Notes: generated by a model not told the origin, from the letters alone. A DNA stretch of 64,000 nucleotides from Vreelandella salicampi (GCF_013415105.1 NZ_JACCDF010000016.1:24998-88997), one strand, 5' to 3'. Counted from the stretch's first letter, positions 9,622 to 19,491 are shown. A program made the numbers and translations.

Positions 9622-10919
9622 TGCCGCACCTGGCCATCACCTAGCACTACGTATTTTTGGGTTGTCAGCCCCTCCAGCCCCACTGGGCCACGCGCGTGTA
9701 ACTTGTCGGTAGAGATGCCGATCTCGGCCCCCAAGCCGTACTCAAAGCCGTCGGCAAAGCGCGTGGAGGCGTTAACTACTACAGAGCTTGAATCAACTTC
9801 AGCCATAAACTGACGCGCCAACGTGTAGCTTTCAGTCACGATGGCATCGGTGTGGTGCGAGCCGTAGTGTTCAATGTGCGCGATGGCTTCATCAATGCCA
9901 TCGACGATTTTAATCGCCAGCACGGGGGCCAAATACTCTTCGCCCCAATCATCAGCACTTGCCGGTAGCGCATCGGGCACAAGCGCTTGCGTGCGCTCGC
10001 AGCCACGCAGCTCGACGCTGTGCTCGGCATAGACACGCGCCAATTCCGGCAGCAACGCTTCAGCGATCTTCGTATCCACTAGAAGCGTTTCCATGGTGTT
10101 GCAGGTACCGTAGCGGTGCGTTTTGGCGTTAAGGGCAATCGCGCGCGCTTTGTCCAGATCCGCCGTCGCATCGACATAAACATGGCATACGCCATCCAAG
10201 TGCTTAATTACCGGCACTCGCGCCTCGCGGGAGATACGTGCGATCAGCGACTTCCCCCCCCGTGGAATAATCACATCGACAAACTCAGGCATGCTGATCA
10301 GCTCGCCCACTGCGGCGCGGTCGGTCGTTGCGATTACCTGCACGCTGCCTGCTGGCAAGCCCGCATCGGCAAGCCCCGCTTGAATACACGCGCTCAGTGC
10401 GGCATTCGACGCCGCCGCCTCGGAGCCGCCGCGCAAAATACAAGCATTGCCCGATTTTAAGCACAGGCTTGCCGCCTCCATCGTGACGTTGGGGCGTGAT
10501 TCGTAAATAATGCCGATGACACCGAGCGGAACGCGCATTTTTCCCACTTGAATGCCGCTTGGGCGTGCACGCAGGCCATCAATTTCACCCACCGGGTCAG
10601 GCAAAGCAGCTACCTGGTTAAGCCCTTCGACCATGGCATCGATACGCGCATCGTTAAGAGCTAGACGATCTAGCAGGGCGGGGTCTAAGCCATTATCACG
10701 GCCGCGCTGCATATCAAGCGCGTTGGCCTCTAACACGTCTTTACGAGCAGTGTTTAGGCGCTCGGCCATTGCCGCCAAGGCGCGGTTTTTGCACCCGGTG
10801 TCGGCCCGGCGTAATACGCGCGCCGCATCACGAGCGGCCTCCCCAACGGCACGCATATACGCCGGAATATCGGCGGTTAACTCAACAGCTGGGTTAGGAA
10901 ACGATGTAGGAACGCTCAT
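9618..10919 (-). CDS. proA: Gamma-glutamyl phosphate reductase
   Basis: A 433-residue aldehyde-dehydrogenase-fold enzyme that makes glutamate-5-semialdehyde for proline synthesis. Signatures are [19 protein letters not shown], the catalytic cysteine in [10 protein letters not shown], and the closing [13 protein letters not shown]. It is the first gene of the cluster running toward lipB. The last 4 bases overlap nadD. Proline is a common osmolyte precursor in halophiles, but no osmotic promoter could be identified upstream. Confidence 0.97.
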   Translation of the reverse strand: MSVPTSFPNPAVELTADIPAYMRAVGEAARDAARVLRRADTGCKNRALAAMAERLNTARKDVLEANALDMQRGRDNGLDPALLDRLALNDARIDAMVEGLNQVAALPDPVGEIDGLRARPSGIQVGKMRVPLGVIGIIYESRPNVTMEAASLCLKSGNACILRGGSEAAASNAALSACIQAGLADAGLPAGSVQVIATTDRAAVGELISMPEFVDVIIPRGGKSLIARISREARVPVIKHLDGVCHVYVDATADLDKARAIALNAKTHRYGTCNTMETLLVDTKIAEALLPELARVYAEHSVELRGCERTQALVPDALPASADDWGEEYLAPVLAIKIVDGIDEAIAHIEHYGSHHTDAIVTESYTLARQFMAEVDSSSVVVNASTRFADGFEYGLGAEIGISTDKLHARGPVGLEGLTTQKYVVLGDGQVRQ

Positions 10920-11065
10920 ACCCTCTCCGTGCGTTTTGACTCAGTAAGTCTTATGTTAATAGATAGTGCCCGCTCGGTATTAGGCAGCGTGCCTGGAAGT
11001 TAGTATGATGCGGGTTACACATGGCATTGCGCTTTATAAACGCAAGAGGTCAATAGTAAGGCACC

Positions 11066-11923
11066 ATGCAAAGTAAATACAAAATCCAACTTCTGCGCGG
11101 CAACTTGCTTACTGTGGCGGTGGTGTTAGCCCTCTGGACAGCGGCAGCGCCGCCTAAGGTTGCCCTGGTACTGTGGCTTTCCGTCGGGTGGCTACTAATG
11201 ACCGCCATGCTGCTGGATTTTAGCCATCGTCGCGCACGCGGGGTGCCTTGGCAACTGCTTCCCGGGGTTCTCTTAGTCGGGCTTATCGCCGCCGCCCCGG
11301 AACGCCACAGCCTGTTAATTTGGGCGTGGGCAGCCCTATTTATGCTGCCGCAAATGAACTGGGTAGCGGCGTTTAACGTTAGCGGTATGGCGTTAAGTTT
11401 GGTCTTAATAGCGCCTCAGCTATCGCCACCAAGCTCGTGGTTGATGACGCTCTCGCTAGGGATATTAAGCCTATTAGCCCTTTCCCGTGCGCGCCAATTG
11501 ACCGACATGAACGGCACCATCCGTCAGCGTTTGCGGCTCATCCCGGGTTTTAACTTGTGGGCACGCGAGCAATTACTACGCGATCTTCCCACAGAACAGA
11601 CTCGCTGCGAACGCGAAGGCATTCATGGCGAGCTGCTTATCCTGCGGATAAAGCGGCAAAAACTCTGGCCCGTCGCACGCCAGCTGTGTGAACAGACGTA
11701 TTACTTCGAGAACGTTTACCGCCTCAATAGCACGACACTCGCGACACTACTGCTATCCCGCTCGCCAAAAGAGGCCAAAGGACGCCGCGAACGCTTACTC
11801 GCTGAGCTCCCCGACGTCATGGATAACCGTTCGATTGAGCTGATTGATATCGAAACTAACTCACTCAACTTAGGCGATCTCACGCGTTCCGAGCCAACCA
11901 ACAGCGCTCAGGAGGCCATATGA
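11066..11923 (+). CDS. Membrane protein with degenerate GGDEF-like domain (first of pair)
   Basis: A 285-residue protein with five or six hydrophobic segments in residues 12-140, then a soluble domain. The soluble part follows the GGDEF layout: an N-terminal F-N-L-W-A-R-E-Q-L-L helix in place of the usual N-R-R-A-F helix, then a LLILRIKR strand, then V-Y-R-L-N-S-T-T-L-A-T-L-L-L where the GGDEF loop should be. Neither the metal-binding aspartate nor the G-G-[DE]-E-F signature is present, so cyclic-di-GMP synthesis is unlikely. It overlaps the next gene by 4 bases (ATGA) and is probably co-translated. Function unknown. Confidence 0.75.
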   Translation: MQSKYKIQLLRGNLLTVAVVLALWTAAAPPKVALVLWLSVGWLLMTAMLLDFSHRRARGVPWQLLPGVLLVGLIAAAPERHSLLIWAWAALFMLPQMNWVAAFNVSGMALSLVLIAPQLSPPSSWLMTLSLGILSLLALSRARQLTDMNGTIRQRLRLIPGFNLWAREQLLRDLPTEQTRCEREGIHGELLILRIKRQKLWPVARQLCEQTYYFENVYRLNSTTLATLLLSRSPKEAKGRRERLLAELPDVMDNRSIELIDIETNSLNLGDLTRSEPTNSAQEAI

Positions 11924-12849
11924 GTGAGCACATTCCACGGCACTTAATGACGCTCGCCTACAGCGCGAGCTTGGTACTCATGGCAAGCTATACCACGTGG
12001 CTATATGCCGTAGGCGCTTATCATGATTTGGTCATCCCCAGCTTCACCGTGATGTTGTTCACAACCGCCCTTCTGATGCATATCGGTAAAGGATTTAAGC
12101 CCTATGTTCCCCGCCTGATCTTGCTCACCAGCACGTATATTGTGGTCGTTGAGTCGCTATCGCAAAACGCGGAAACGTCTTTATTATGGCTTGGACTACC
12201 AATGACCGCGGCGTTCATTCTTTTACCCCTCTGGGCAGCGCTGGCTCTTAATGCGGCGCTGATCCCGCTGGTGTGGTGGCTAGCCCCGTTACATCACGCT
12301 GCCCCAAACGGGTTTATCGGACTCTGCGTCGTGATGCTTTTGCTCGCCTTGCCGCGCTGGGAGCATGGCCGTCGCCAAGCGCTTTTACGCGCCACCGACC
12401 CGAATGATGATGATTGTAACGCCTTCCATAGGGACACCCTATACGTACGTTTGAATAGTGAATATCAACGTGCGGGGGTGCTAAATCGCCGCCTGGCTGT
12501 ATTAGTGGTCCATTTACCGCAGCTTGATATGGCCGGCGAGCAGTTTGGTCATCGTGCCCAGCTCGCGTTATTAGAATCGCTATGCCATGAAGTTAATCAC
12601 CATTGTCGCGACCACGACATTCTTGGTCGTGCCGACAGCGCCTCATTCTGGTTAGTCTTGCCGGATACCAGCGAAAGCGGCGCACTCCTAGTGCGTGAGC
12701 GACTACAACGCGCCATCTCACGCTGCGTACTGGTCGAAACAGGCCAAGTCGAAGTTCGCATTGCCGCCTGTTTACCTCGCGCTCAGGAAGCGTTTGAACA
12801 CTTTGTCCAGCGTCTTGAAGCACGCGGCGCTACTCTCTCCAACGTTTAG
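11920..12849 (+). CDS. Membrane protein with degenerate GGDEF domain (second of pair)
   Basis: A 309-residue protein with about five membrane segments in residues 8-145 and a C-terminal GGDEF-fold domain. The strand L-A-V-L-V-V-H-L is followed by a helix and by D-H-D-I-L-G-R-A-D-S-A-S-F-W-L-V-L-P-D-T. The latter aligns with the usual [DV]xxxRxGGDEFxxxLP region, with A-D-S-A-S-F replacing the catalytic loop. It should therefore be a sensor, scaffold or nucleotide-binding relic, not a cyclase. It is coupled to the preceding paralogue-like gene and lies 42 bases before the DedA-PAP2 gene. Confidence 0.75.
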   Translation: MSEHIPRHLMTLAYSASLVLMASYTTWLYAVGAYHDLVIPSFTVMLFTTALLMHIGKGFKPYVPRLILLTSTYIVVVESLSQNAETSLLWLGLPMTAAFILLPLWAALALNAALIPLVWWLAPLHHAAPNGFIGLCVVMLLLALPRWEHGRRQALLRATDPNDDDCNAFHRDTLYVRLNSEYQRAGVLNRRLAVLVVHLPQLDMAGEQFGHRAQLALLESLCHEVNHHCRDHDILGRADSASFWLVLPDTSESGALLVRERLQRAISRCVLVETGQVEVRIAACLPRAQEAFEHFVQRLEARGATLSNV

Positions 12850-12891
12850 CCTACCGTTTACGATTATATCTAGCTGCCGCAGGAGACGTCT

Positions 12892-14289
12892 TTGCCGCTT
12901 GTCGATACGCTCCACTCATTGACGCTTAATCCTCCCCTGTTACTTTGCATGGTGCTGGCGATTGCATTAGTAGAATCGCTTGCCCTGGTGGGTTTACTGG
13001 TGCCGGGCGTAGTGTTAATCACTACCGCGGCTTCCCTGGCGGGACACCAGAATATCGCCTTGGCGTGGTTAATCGGCGCTGCCTTTATAGGCGCTATTTT
13101 AGGCGACGGCATCAGTTATGCCCTTGGTTTTAAGCATCGAGAGCAGGTCACGCAGCGCTGGCCTCTGTCACAGCATCCCGAATGGCTGGCCCGAGGGGCG
13201 CGCTTCTTTGAGCGCTATGGCGCGTGGTCGGTCTTTATTGGCCGTTTCGTGGGTCCGGTGCGGCCAATTATTCCATTGGTCGCCGGCATGATGCGGATGC
13301 CGCCGCGCACCTTTATCTGGGCCAATCTCGCCTCTGCCGTGTTATGGGCGCCCGCTTATGTGCTACCCGGCTACTTATTGGGCCGCACTTGGCAGCAACA
13401 TTTAAACCTTCCGCCCGGTCTGGAGGCCGCGCTAATCATACTCGGCACGATTGTCGTCGTTCTCGCCGTGTTTTTTTCCTGGGGGAGACATCAAGCCTCA
13501 CGGCACGGCAGGCTTTATCGGGCGATGGTCGTTGGCATTCGTCGTTTTCCACTGCTACGCCGACCTTGGCTCGCCATGAGCCAATCCGGCGATGTTCCGC
13601 TAGCCTCTCTCCTACTGTTGGTGATCGCAGTGGGCAGCTTGTCCGGCTGGACACTGCTGGTGATCGGCCACGATGGGCCGCTGGAAATGGATCTATTTGT
13701 TCAGCAACTGCTAACCCGGCTGCAAAGCGATGTTTCTGTCACCGTCGGTAATATCTTTGCGCGTATCGGCGACACCTTGGGCATTATTGTCTTAACGTTG
13801 CCGTGGGCGACGTGGATGCTGATGAGTAAGAGGTGGGATGCGTTGTTGCACTGGTGTGGCGCCTTTGGTGGCGTCGCCCTGATTAACGTGGTGGGCAAAG
13901 GGCTGTTTGAGCGCGCCCGTCCAGACACACCGGACTATCTGATGGGTTCGTACTCTTATCCCAGCGCCCACACATCAACAGCCGTGGTGCTATTTGGGCT
14001 GACGGCGGCTTTTGTTGCGGCCGAAATGCCTCGACAGAAGCGATTTTGGGCGTACTGGGTAGCCCTAGCGCTTGCGTTACCCATGGCGTTATCGCGGCTG
14101 GTGGTTGGCGTACACTGGTTTAGTGACTTGGTGGGAGGCGCGCTACTGGGGTTAGTCGTCTGTGCGCTCACCCGGCTTTACTGGCAGCAGCAGGCCCGCC
14201 CACCTCTGCGCCCCTGCCCTTGGCGGTTGCTCAGTGTTGCATCGCTGATACTAATCAGCGCCCGCGTAGGCCTGCTGCCGCCGGTTTAG
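12892..14289 (+). CDS. DedA-family / PAP2 phosphatase fusion membrane protein
   Basis: A 465-residue two-domain membrane protein. Residues about 1-200 are a DedA/VTT-type domain (G-L-L-V-P-G-V, F-I-G-R-F-V-G-P-V-R-P, a proposed polyprenyl-phosphate or lipid translocase). Residues about 225-450 are a PAP2 phosphatase with all three motifs: K-x6-R-P (KGLFERARP), P-S-A-H and S-R-x5-H-x3-D. A likely role is dephosphorylation and flipping of undecaprenyl pyro/phosphate or a related lipid. The start is TTG, supported by an AGGAG site 7 bases upstream; no ATG gives the complete DedA N-terminus. Confidence 0.88.
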   Translation: MPLVDTLHSLTLNPPLLLCMVLAIALVESLALVGLLVPGVVLITTAASLAGHQNIALAWLIGAAFIGAILGDGISYALGFKHREQVTQRWPLSQHPEWLARGARFFERYGAWSVFIGRFVGPVRPIIPLVAGMMRMPPRTFIWANLASAVLWAPAYVLPGYLLGRTWQQHLNLPPGLEAALIILGTIVVVLAVFFSWGRHQASRHGRLYRAMVVGIRRFPLLRRPWLAMSQSGDVPLASLLLLVIAVGSLSGWTLLVIGHDGPLEMDLFVQQLLTRLQSDVSVTVGNIFARIGDTLGIIVLTLPWATWMLMSKRWDALLHWCGAFGGVALINVVGKGLFERARPDTPDYLMGSYSYPSAHTSTAVVLFGLTAAFVAAEMPRQKRFWAYWVALALALPMALSRLVVGVHWFSDLVGGALLGLVVCALTRLYWQQQARPPLRPCPWRLLSVASLILISARVGLLPPV

Positions 14290-14310
14290 AAAGAAATAGC
14301 AGGCCCCGCG

Positions 14311-14934
14311 CTATCCCAGCGCCAACCACCCCCCCACCCCAATCATCAGCGTTCCCGCGATGCGGTTCATAAGCCTGACGTTGCCGCTTTTACCCAGCAC
14401 ACTGCGCAGCGTTTTGCCACCGGTGGCATACACCAACATGCTGGCAAACTCTATGCTTAGAATCACGGCAATCAGCAGAGCCAACTGATGGGCTAGGGGG
14501 CGGTTGCTGTCCAAAAACGGCGGCAGTAGCACCATAAAAAACGCCCAGCCTTTGGGGTTAGCCACCGCGGTAACGAAGCCTTGCATCGCCAGTTGCCAAC
14601 GCCCCGCTGGTGGGCCTGTATCTAGCTCGCTGGGGATCGCCATACGCCCGCGGGAGCGCCACATCATCACACCCAAGTAAGCGAGGTATGCCCCACCCAC
14701 CCATTTGAAAATCGCAAAAACCTCAGGGTGCTTGAGCATTAGCGCCGCGACACCCACACCGGCTGCTGCCGCCACTAACCCCACGCCTATTAGCTCGCCG
14801 ATCATCATCCATAGGGTGCGTTTGACGCCCTGCGTCATCCCCAGCACCATCGCCAGCGTCATGCACATCCCCGGCGTTAACGACACTAGTAAAAAAGTCG
14901 GCACAAAGACCGAGAGCATTGCCCATGACATCAT
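14311..14934 (-). CDS. LysE/RhtB-family amino-acid exporter
   Basis: A 207-residue six-segment inner-membrane exporter. Family marks are the N-terminal S-L-T-P-G-M-C-M-T-L-A, G-V-G-V-A-A-L, V-G-G-A-Y-L-A-Y-L-G and N-P-K-G-W-A-F-F. The substrate (an amino acid or homoserine lactone) cannot be predicted. It starts 3 bases after ubiX ends, and its stop faces the DedA-PAP2 gene 21 bases away. Confidence 0.9.
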   Translation of the reverse strand: MMSWAMLSVFVPTFLLVSLTPGMCMTLAMVLGMTQGVKRTLWMMIGELIGVGLVAAAAGVGVAALMLKHPEVFAIFKWVGGAYLAYLGVMMWRSRGRMAIPSELDTGPPAGRWQLAMQGFVTAVANPKGWAFFMVLLPPFLDSNRPLAHQLALLIAVILSIEFASMLVYATGGKTLRSVLGKSGNVRLMNRIAGTLMIGVGGWLALG

Positions 14935-14937
14935 TGG

Positions 14938-15600
14938 CTATCCATCCTTGGTTTTGGAGGCAGGCGATTGATCTTCACCCCAGCGAGGCATCAACTGGTG
15001 ATCAATGCGAAGTTGATTGAGTATACGCGCCACCACAAAGTCAATTAAGTCATCGATGCTTTGGGGGCGATGATAAAAGCCTGGTGCTGCCGGTAGGATC
15101 ACCGTCCCAAGCCGGCTCAGCGTCAACATATGTTCCAAGTGGATCGCTGAAAAGGGACTTTCCCGAGGAACCATAACGAGCGTGCGCCGCTCCTTAATCG
15201 CCACGTCTGCAGCCCGCTCGATAAGGTTGTTGCTAGCGCCCGTCGCCACGGCAGACAATGTCCCCGTTGAGCATGGGCAGATCACCATGGCGGAAGCAGC
15301 CCCCGACCCGGAGGCCACGGGAGCCATCCAGTCTTCACGCCCAAAACAGCGTATCTGCCCCGCCGCTGCTCCGCTTCGCTCACTCAGCGCCGCCGCCAGT
15401 CGATCGGGCTGGGCAGGCAATGTCACCTCCGTTTCGGTAGCAATCACCATGTGGGCGGCTTTGGATATCATCACCCAGACTTCGTGCCCTGCGGACACCA
15501 ACACATCGATCAGCCTTAGACCATACTGAGCACCCGAAGCACCGGTAAGCGCCACGGTAACCGGTGGCTTAAACGATGAGGTTTTAGCATTGTCCATCAT
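14938..15600 (-). CDS. ubiX: Flavin prenyltransferase UbiX
   Basis: A 220-residue flavoprotein that attaches a dimethylallyl unit to FMN, making the prenylated cofactor used by UbiD decarboxylases in ubiquinone synthesis. The N-terminal V-A-L-T-G-A-S-G-A-Q-Y-G motif binds FMN; the S-G-S-G-A-A-S-A-M-V-I-C-P-C-S-T-G-T-L segment and R-E-S-P-F-S-A-I-H-L prenyl-phosphate site are present. The start overlaps the mpl stop by 4 bases. The pairing with mpl is common in gammaproteobacteria. Confidence 0.96.
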   Translation of the reverse strand: MMDNAKTSSFKPPVTVALTGASGAQYGLRLIDVLVSAGHEVWVMISKAAHMVIATETEVTLPAQPDRLAAALSERSGAAAGQIRCFGREDWMAPVASGSGAASAMVICPCSTGTLSAVATGASNNLIERAADVAIKERRTLVMVPRESPFSAIHLEHMLTLSRLGTVILPAAPGFYHRPQSIDDLIDFVVARILNQLRIDHQLMPRWGEDQSPASKTKDG

Positions 15601-16985
15601 GCTTGCTCCTGGGCCGCTAATGCGTTTAACAAGCGCTCATGAACCCCTTCAAAGCTTCCGTTGGACATCACTACGATACGATCCTGGGGTGACGCTTGCA
15701 TAACCACTGCGCTGACCAGCGCGTCAATGTCATCAAACAGGGTCGAATGCGCCTGGTCCGCCACAAGCGCCTCCATCGACCACGCAACCGAGGGCGGCTG
15801 GAACCAAAACACCGCATCGGCCTGCGCCACGCTTTCAGTCAAGCGTTCATGCATCGTTCCCAGACGCATGGTATTGGAGCGTGGCTCAATAACGGCCAGC
15901 AAGCGTCCTTTCGGTGTCGCGGCCCTAAGACCCTGCAACGTCGCGGCAATCGCCGTCGGATGATGGGCAAAGTCATCGATCACCTGAATGCCGTTGATTT
16001 CCCCGCGTACCTCCTGGCGCCGTTTGGGGTTTTCAAACCGTGATAGCGCGGCGCAGCTGCGGGCAAGATCAGCCCCGCAGGCTGAAGCGGCGGCCAGCGC
16101 CCCCAACGCATTGCGGGCGTTATACTCACCGGTAAGCGACCAGTCCACCACGGCATCTTCTTCGCCGCTATCGCTGCGCCTGATCACTTGAAAACGGCTC
16201 GCGTCTTCACGCTCCAACACCAGCTGCCATGCACTACTGGGCTCGCCACCAAAATGCGCAACCGGCGTCCACACGCCTTGTTTCAGCACCCGTTCAAGCG
16301 CGGGCTGATCGTCTGCCACTAATACTTGCCCCTGGCTTGGCACTGTGCGTACAAGGTGGTGAAACTGGCGCTCAATCGCCGCCAAATCTGGGAAAATATC
16401 GGCGTGATCAAACTCCAAATTATTTAACACCGCGATCTGCGGGCGGTAATGCACGAACTTAGAGCGCTTATCGAAAAACGCTGTGTCATATTCATCCGCT
16501 TCCACCACAAAGGGCGAATGGCTGTCGCCAAGGCGGGCAGAAACACCAAAATTGCGTGGCACACCGCCAATCAAAAACCCGGGTTTTAGCCCTGCGCTTT
16601 GCAAAAGCCACGCTAAAAGGCTCGCGGTGGTGGTTTTGCCGTGGGTACCCGCCACCGCGATAACCTTGCGCCCCGGCAGCACGTGCTCGGCGAGCCACTG
16701 CGCGCCGGAGGTATACGGCAAGCCGCTGTTTAAAAGTGCTTCAACCTCCACATTGCCGCGCGAAAGCGCATTGCCCACCACGACCGCATCCGGCGCTGGC
16801 GTTAGGTTCTTGGCGCGATAGCCCTCTTGCAGGGTAATGCCGGCCTCTTCTAGCTGCGTGCTCATCGGCGGGTAAACGTTGGCATCCGAGCCACTGACGC
16901 GATAGCCAAGCTCGCGGGCAAGAAGTGCCAGGCTGCCCATAAAAGTACCGCAAATCCCGATAATATGCAGATGCATGGCCGTCAC
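15597..16985 (-). CDS. mpl: UDP-MurNAc:tripeptide ligase (murein recycling)
   Basis: A 462-residue Mur-ligase-family enzyme that joins recycled L-Ala-D-Glu-meso-DAP to UDP-MurNAc. The N-terminal G-I-C-G-T-F-M-G-S-L is typical of Mpl, not MurC; the P-loop G-T-H-G-K-T-T-T-A-S lies near residue 113, followed by E-A-D-E-Y-D-T-A-F-F-D-K-R-S-K and N-L-E-F-D-H-A-D-I-F. The recycling role fits the murein hydrolases nearby. It is the promoter-proximal gene of mpl-ubiX-LysE. Confidence 0.96.
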   Translation of the reverse strand: MTAMHLHIIGICGTFMGSLALLARELGYRVSGSDANVYPPMSTQLEEAGITLQEGYRAKNLTPAPDAVVVGNALSRGNVEVEALLNSGLPYTSGAQWLAEHVLPGRKVIAVAGTHGKTTTASLLAWLLQSAGLKPGFLIGGVPRNFGVSARLGDSHSPFVVEADEYDTAFFDKRSKFVHYRPQIAVLNNLEFDHADIFPDLAAIERQFHHLVRTVPSQGQVLVADDQPALERVLKQGVWTPVAHFGGEPSSAWQLVLEREDASRFQVIRRSDSGEEDAVVDWSLTGEYNARNALGALAAASACGADLARSCAALSRFENPKRRQEVRGEINGIQVIDDFAHHPTAIAATLQGLRAATPKGRLLAVIEPRSNTMRLGTMHERLTESVAQADAVFWFQPPSVAWSMEALVADQAHSTLFDDIDALVSAVVMQASPQDRIVVMSNGSFEGVHERLLNALAAQEQA

Positions 16986-17199
16986 GCCTCTTTAAGTGTC
17001 TCATTACACACGGCAAAACCTGGCCGTGCTATTGGATTAAAACAGCGCCAAAGCCTAGCACGGAGGTGGCTTTGACTCATCCGGCGCGTTACCGATGTGA
17101 CAAAACCGGTCAGTTAATGCAGGATGCCCACACCGTTTTCACTATCTTCGCCTCTATCTCAATAATCCCGCCCCCGTTTTATCTCGTTAGGAGCTCGCA

Positions 17200-17592
17200 A
17201 TGCGTATATTGATTCGCTACTTTTTTCGCGGTGTTCGACTGATTCTCGCGCCGGTGATGTTGGTTAGCGAAAAGCTATCCACCCCCCAATCCGTTGAGCG
17301 CACCTCCGAAGACCAGGCCGAAGTCGATAAAGCGTGCGAAATGTTAGCGCTTTATCAGTTCCGCACCTGCCCATTTTGCATCAAAGTGCGCAAAGAAATG
17401 GCGCGCTTAGGGCTGACGATTGAAAAGCGTGATGCCCAACTCGACCCGGCGCACAAAAAGGCATTGCAGGAAGGCGGTGGCCGCGTCAAAGTCCCTTGCC
17501 TAAAAATCACCCACGACGACGGGCATGACGAGTGGCTGTATGAATCTGACGATATCATTGCCTACCTTCACCGCCGCTTTGGGCAAGCCTAA
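17200..17592 (+). CDS. Membrane-anchored glutaredoxin-like protein
   Basis: A 130-residue protein with an N-terminal hydrophobic segment (residues 8-24, R-G-V-R-L-I-L-A-P-V-M-L-V) ahead of a thioredoxin-fold glutaredoxin domain. The redox motif is C-P-F-C, at about 59-62. The cis-proline loop reads K-V-P-C-L, and the glutathione-binding region ends with S-D-D-I-I-A-Y-L. The anchor suggests a cytoplasmic-face, membrane-tethered dithiol oxidoreductase. It is divergent from mpl, and a clean GGAG ribosome site precedes the ATG. Confidence 0.9.
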   Translation: MRILIRYFFRGVRLILAPVMLVSEKLSTPQSVERTSEDQAEVDKACEMLALYQFRTCPFCIKVRKEMARLGLTIEKRDAQLDPAHKKALQEGGGRVKVPCLKITHDDGHDEWLYESDDIIAYLHRRFGQA

Positions 17593-17800
17593 AACAGCGG
17601 ACATAAAACAGACGTTTGCCTCACACTTATTTTCGCCTTTGGTCTAGCCTACGCCGATTGAAAGCCCCCGTTGACCCGGTTCATAGAGCAGATGGATAGA
17701 GCCTGTCATTATTTCGATTGTGGCCTTTCAGCGGTGGAGCCTATCTTGTTGATGACAGGTGTAAGAAAGATGCCGCATCAAAACCACAACAGGAAAGACT

Positions 17801-19393
17801 ATGGCTCAGCATACTTTAACGCTTAAAAAGACCCTTCTCGCTTCAGCGATGGCGGCAACGCTTGCCGGCACAGCCTTCGTGTCAACTGCCGCTCAGGCTG
17901 AAAACACCCTGCGTATGGCGTATGACGCCGACCCGGTTTCGTTGGATATTCACGAGCAGCTCTCTGGCGGCATCCTGCAGCTTTCGCACATGACCCACGA
18001 CCCGCTCGTACGCTGGAATGATGCTCTTGAGTTCGAACCGCGCCTAGCTTCTGACTGGGAGCAAGTCAACGACACCACCATGCGTATGTCGCTGCGTGAA
18101 GGGGTGAAGTTTCACAGCGGAAACACCTTCACCGCCGACGATGTGGTTTGGACCATTGAGCGCCTCAAGCGCAGCCCTGACTTCAAGGCCATTTTTGACC
18201 CCATTGAAAACGTCACCGCCGTTGACGATCACACGGTAGAGATTACAACCAAAAAGCCCTACCCCTTGTTGCTGAATTTGGCCACCTACGTTTTCCCTAT
18301 GGATAGCGCTTACTATTCGGGTGAAGCCGAAGACGGTGATTCGAAAGATGAAATCGTCAAAAACGGCAACTCCTTCGCCTCGCGCAACGTGTCGGGTACT
18401 GGCCCTTATACCGTCGCTAATCGCCAGCAGGGCGTGCGTACTGAGTTCGAGCGTAACCCTAACTATTGGGACACCGAATCGCCGGGTAACGTCGACACCA
18501 TCGTCCTCAAGCCCATCAGCGAGAATGCTACCCGCGTGGCGGCGCTGCTTTCCGGCGACGTTGATTTTATCGCACCGGTACCGCCCAATGATTTGGAACG
18601 CGTGCGCGAAAGCGAGGACGCTAAGCTCGTTACGATGTCGGGTACGCGTATCATTTTCTTCCACATGAACCAGGATCGCGTCGAAGCGTTCAAAGACCCG
18701 CGTGTGCGTCAGGCGTTTGCCTATGCCGTTAACCAGGAAGCGATTGCCGACCGGTTAATGAAAGGCTTCGCCACGCCGGCAGCCCAGTTTTCACCGAAAG
18801 GTTACGCTGGCCATGTCGAAAGTCTTGAACTTCGCCACGACCTAGAGCGCGCTCAGACCCTGATGGCAGAAGCAGGCTACGCCGACGGCTTTGACATCAC
18901 CATGATGGCGCCCAACAACCGCTACGTGAACGACGCCAAAATTGCTCAAGCCGTTGCAGCGATGCTGGCTCGTATCAACGTTGACGTGGATCTGAGCACC
19001 CTGCCGAAAGCGCAGTACTGGGGTGAGTACGACGACCGTGCCGCGGACATGATGCTGATTGGCTGGCACGCCGATACCGAAGACAGCGCTAATTTCCACG
19101 AGTACCTGACCGCATGCGTTGATCTGGATACCGGCGCTGGGCAGTACAACGCCGGTAACTACTGCAACCCAGCGCTTGATGAACTCGTAGCCGAGGCCAA
19201 TGTGGAGGTTGATCGCGACAAGCGTGCCGCCATGCTACAGGAAGTCGAGCAGACGCTTTATGACGAAGCCGCGATTCTGCCGCTGCACTGGCAAGATCTG
19301 GCCTGGGCGTCGGCCAATCACGTCAACATCGAGCCGGTCGTCAACGTGATGAACTTTCCCTACCTGGGTGACCTGGTAATGGACGCCAAATAA
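17801..19393 (+). CDS. dppA: Peptide ABC transporter substrate-binding protein (DppA-like)
   Basis: A 530-residue periplasmic binding protein of the SBP_bac_5 family. A long signal peptide ends with T-A-A-Q-A (residues about 29-33). Typical features are L-R-M-A-Y-D-A-D-P-V-S-L-D, the R-E-G-V-K-F-H-S-G motif and the F-K-D-P-R-V-R-Q-A segment. It delivers short peptides to the permease pair downstream. Ligand could also be an opine or nickel complex; the neighbouring dipeptidase favours peptides. It is separated from dppB by a strong hairpin. Confidence 0.92.
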   Translation: MAQHTLTLKKTLLASAMAATLAGTAFVSTAAQAENTLRMAYDADPVSLDIHEQLSGGILQLSHMTHDPLVRWNDALEFEPRLASDWEQVNDTTMRMSLREGVKFHSGNTFTADDVVWTIERLKRSPDFKAIFDPIENVTAVDDHTVEITTKKPYPLLLNLATYVFPMDSAYYSGEAEDGDSKDEIVKNGNSFASRNVSGTGPYTVANRQQGVRTEFERNPNYWDTESPGNVDTIVLKPISENATRVAALLSGDVDFIAPVPPNDLERVRESEDAKLVTMSGTRIIFFHMNQDRVEAFKDPRVRQAFAYAVNQEAIADRLMKGFATPAAQFSPKGYAGHVESLELRHDLERAQTLMAEAGYADGFDITMMAPNNRYVNDAKIAQAVAAMLARINVDVDLSTLPKAQYWGEYDDRAADMMLIGWHADTEDSANFHEYLTACVDLDTGAGQYNAGNYCNPALDELVAEANVEVDRDKRAAMLQEVEQTLYDEAAILPLHWQDLAWASANHVNIEPVVNVMNFPYLGDLVMDAK

Positions 19394-19428
19394 CGCCTCC
19401 AGTGCGTTAACCCAGTGTCATTCGACTG

Positions 19429-19461
19429 ACTCGCCCCGAGGTGACTCGCCTCGGGGCGAGT
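19429..19461 (+). terminator. Intercistronic hairpin between dppA and dppB
   Basis: A perfect 13-bp inverted repeat (arm ACTCGCCCCGAGG, 7-base loop) lies 36 bases after the dppA stop and 30 bases before the dppB start. It is followed by a short, weak T run (TGTTTTAAT). Such elements commonly cap or stabilise the upstream message, letting the binding protein be made in excess over the permease. Partial termination or 3' end protection cannot be told apart from sequence. Confidence 0.7.
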
Positions 19462-19491
19462 GCTCCCTGTTTTAATAACGGAACCGTTCTA

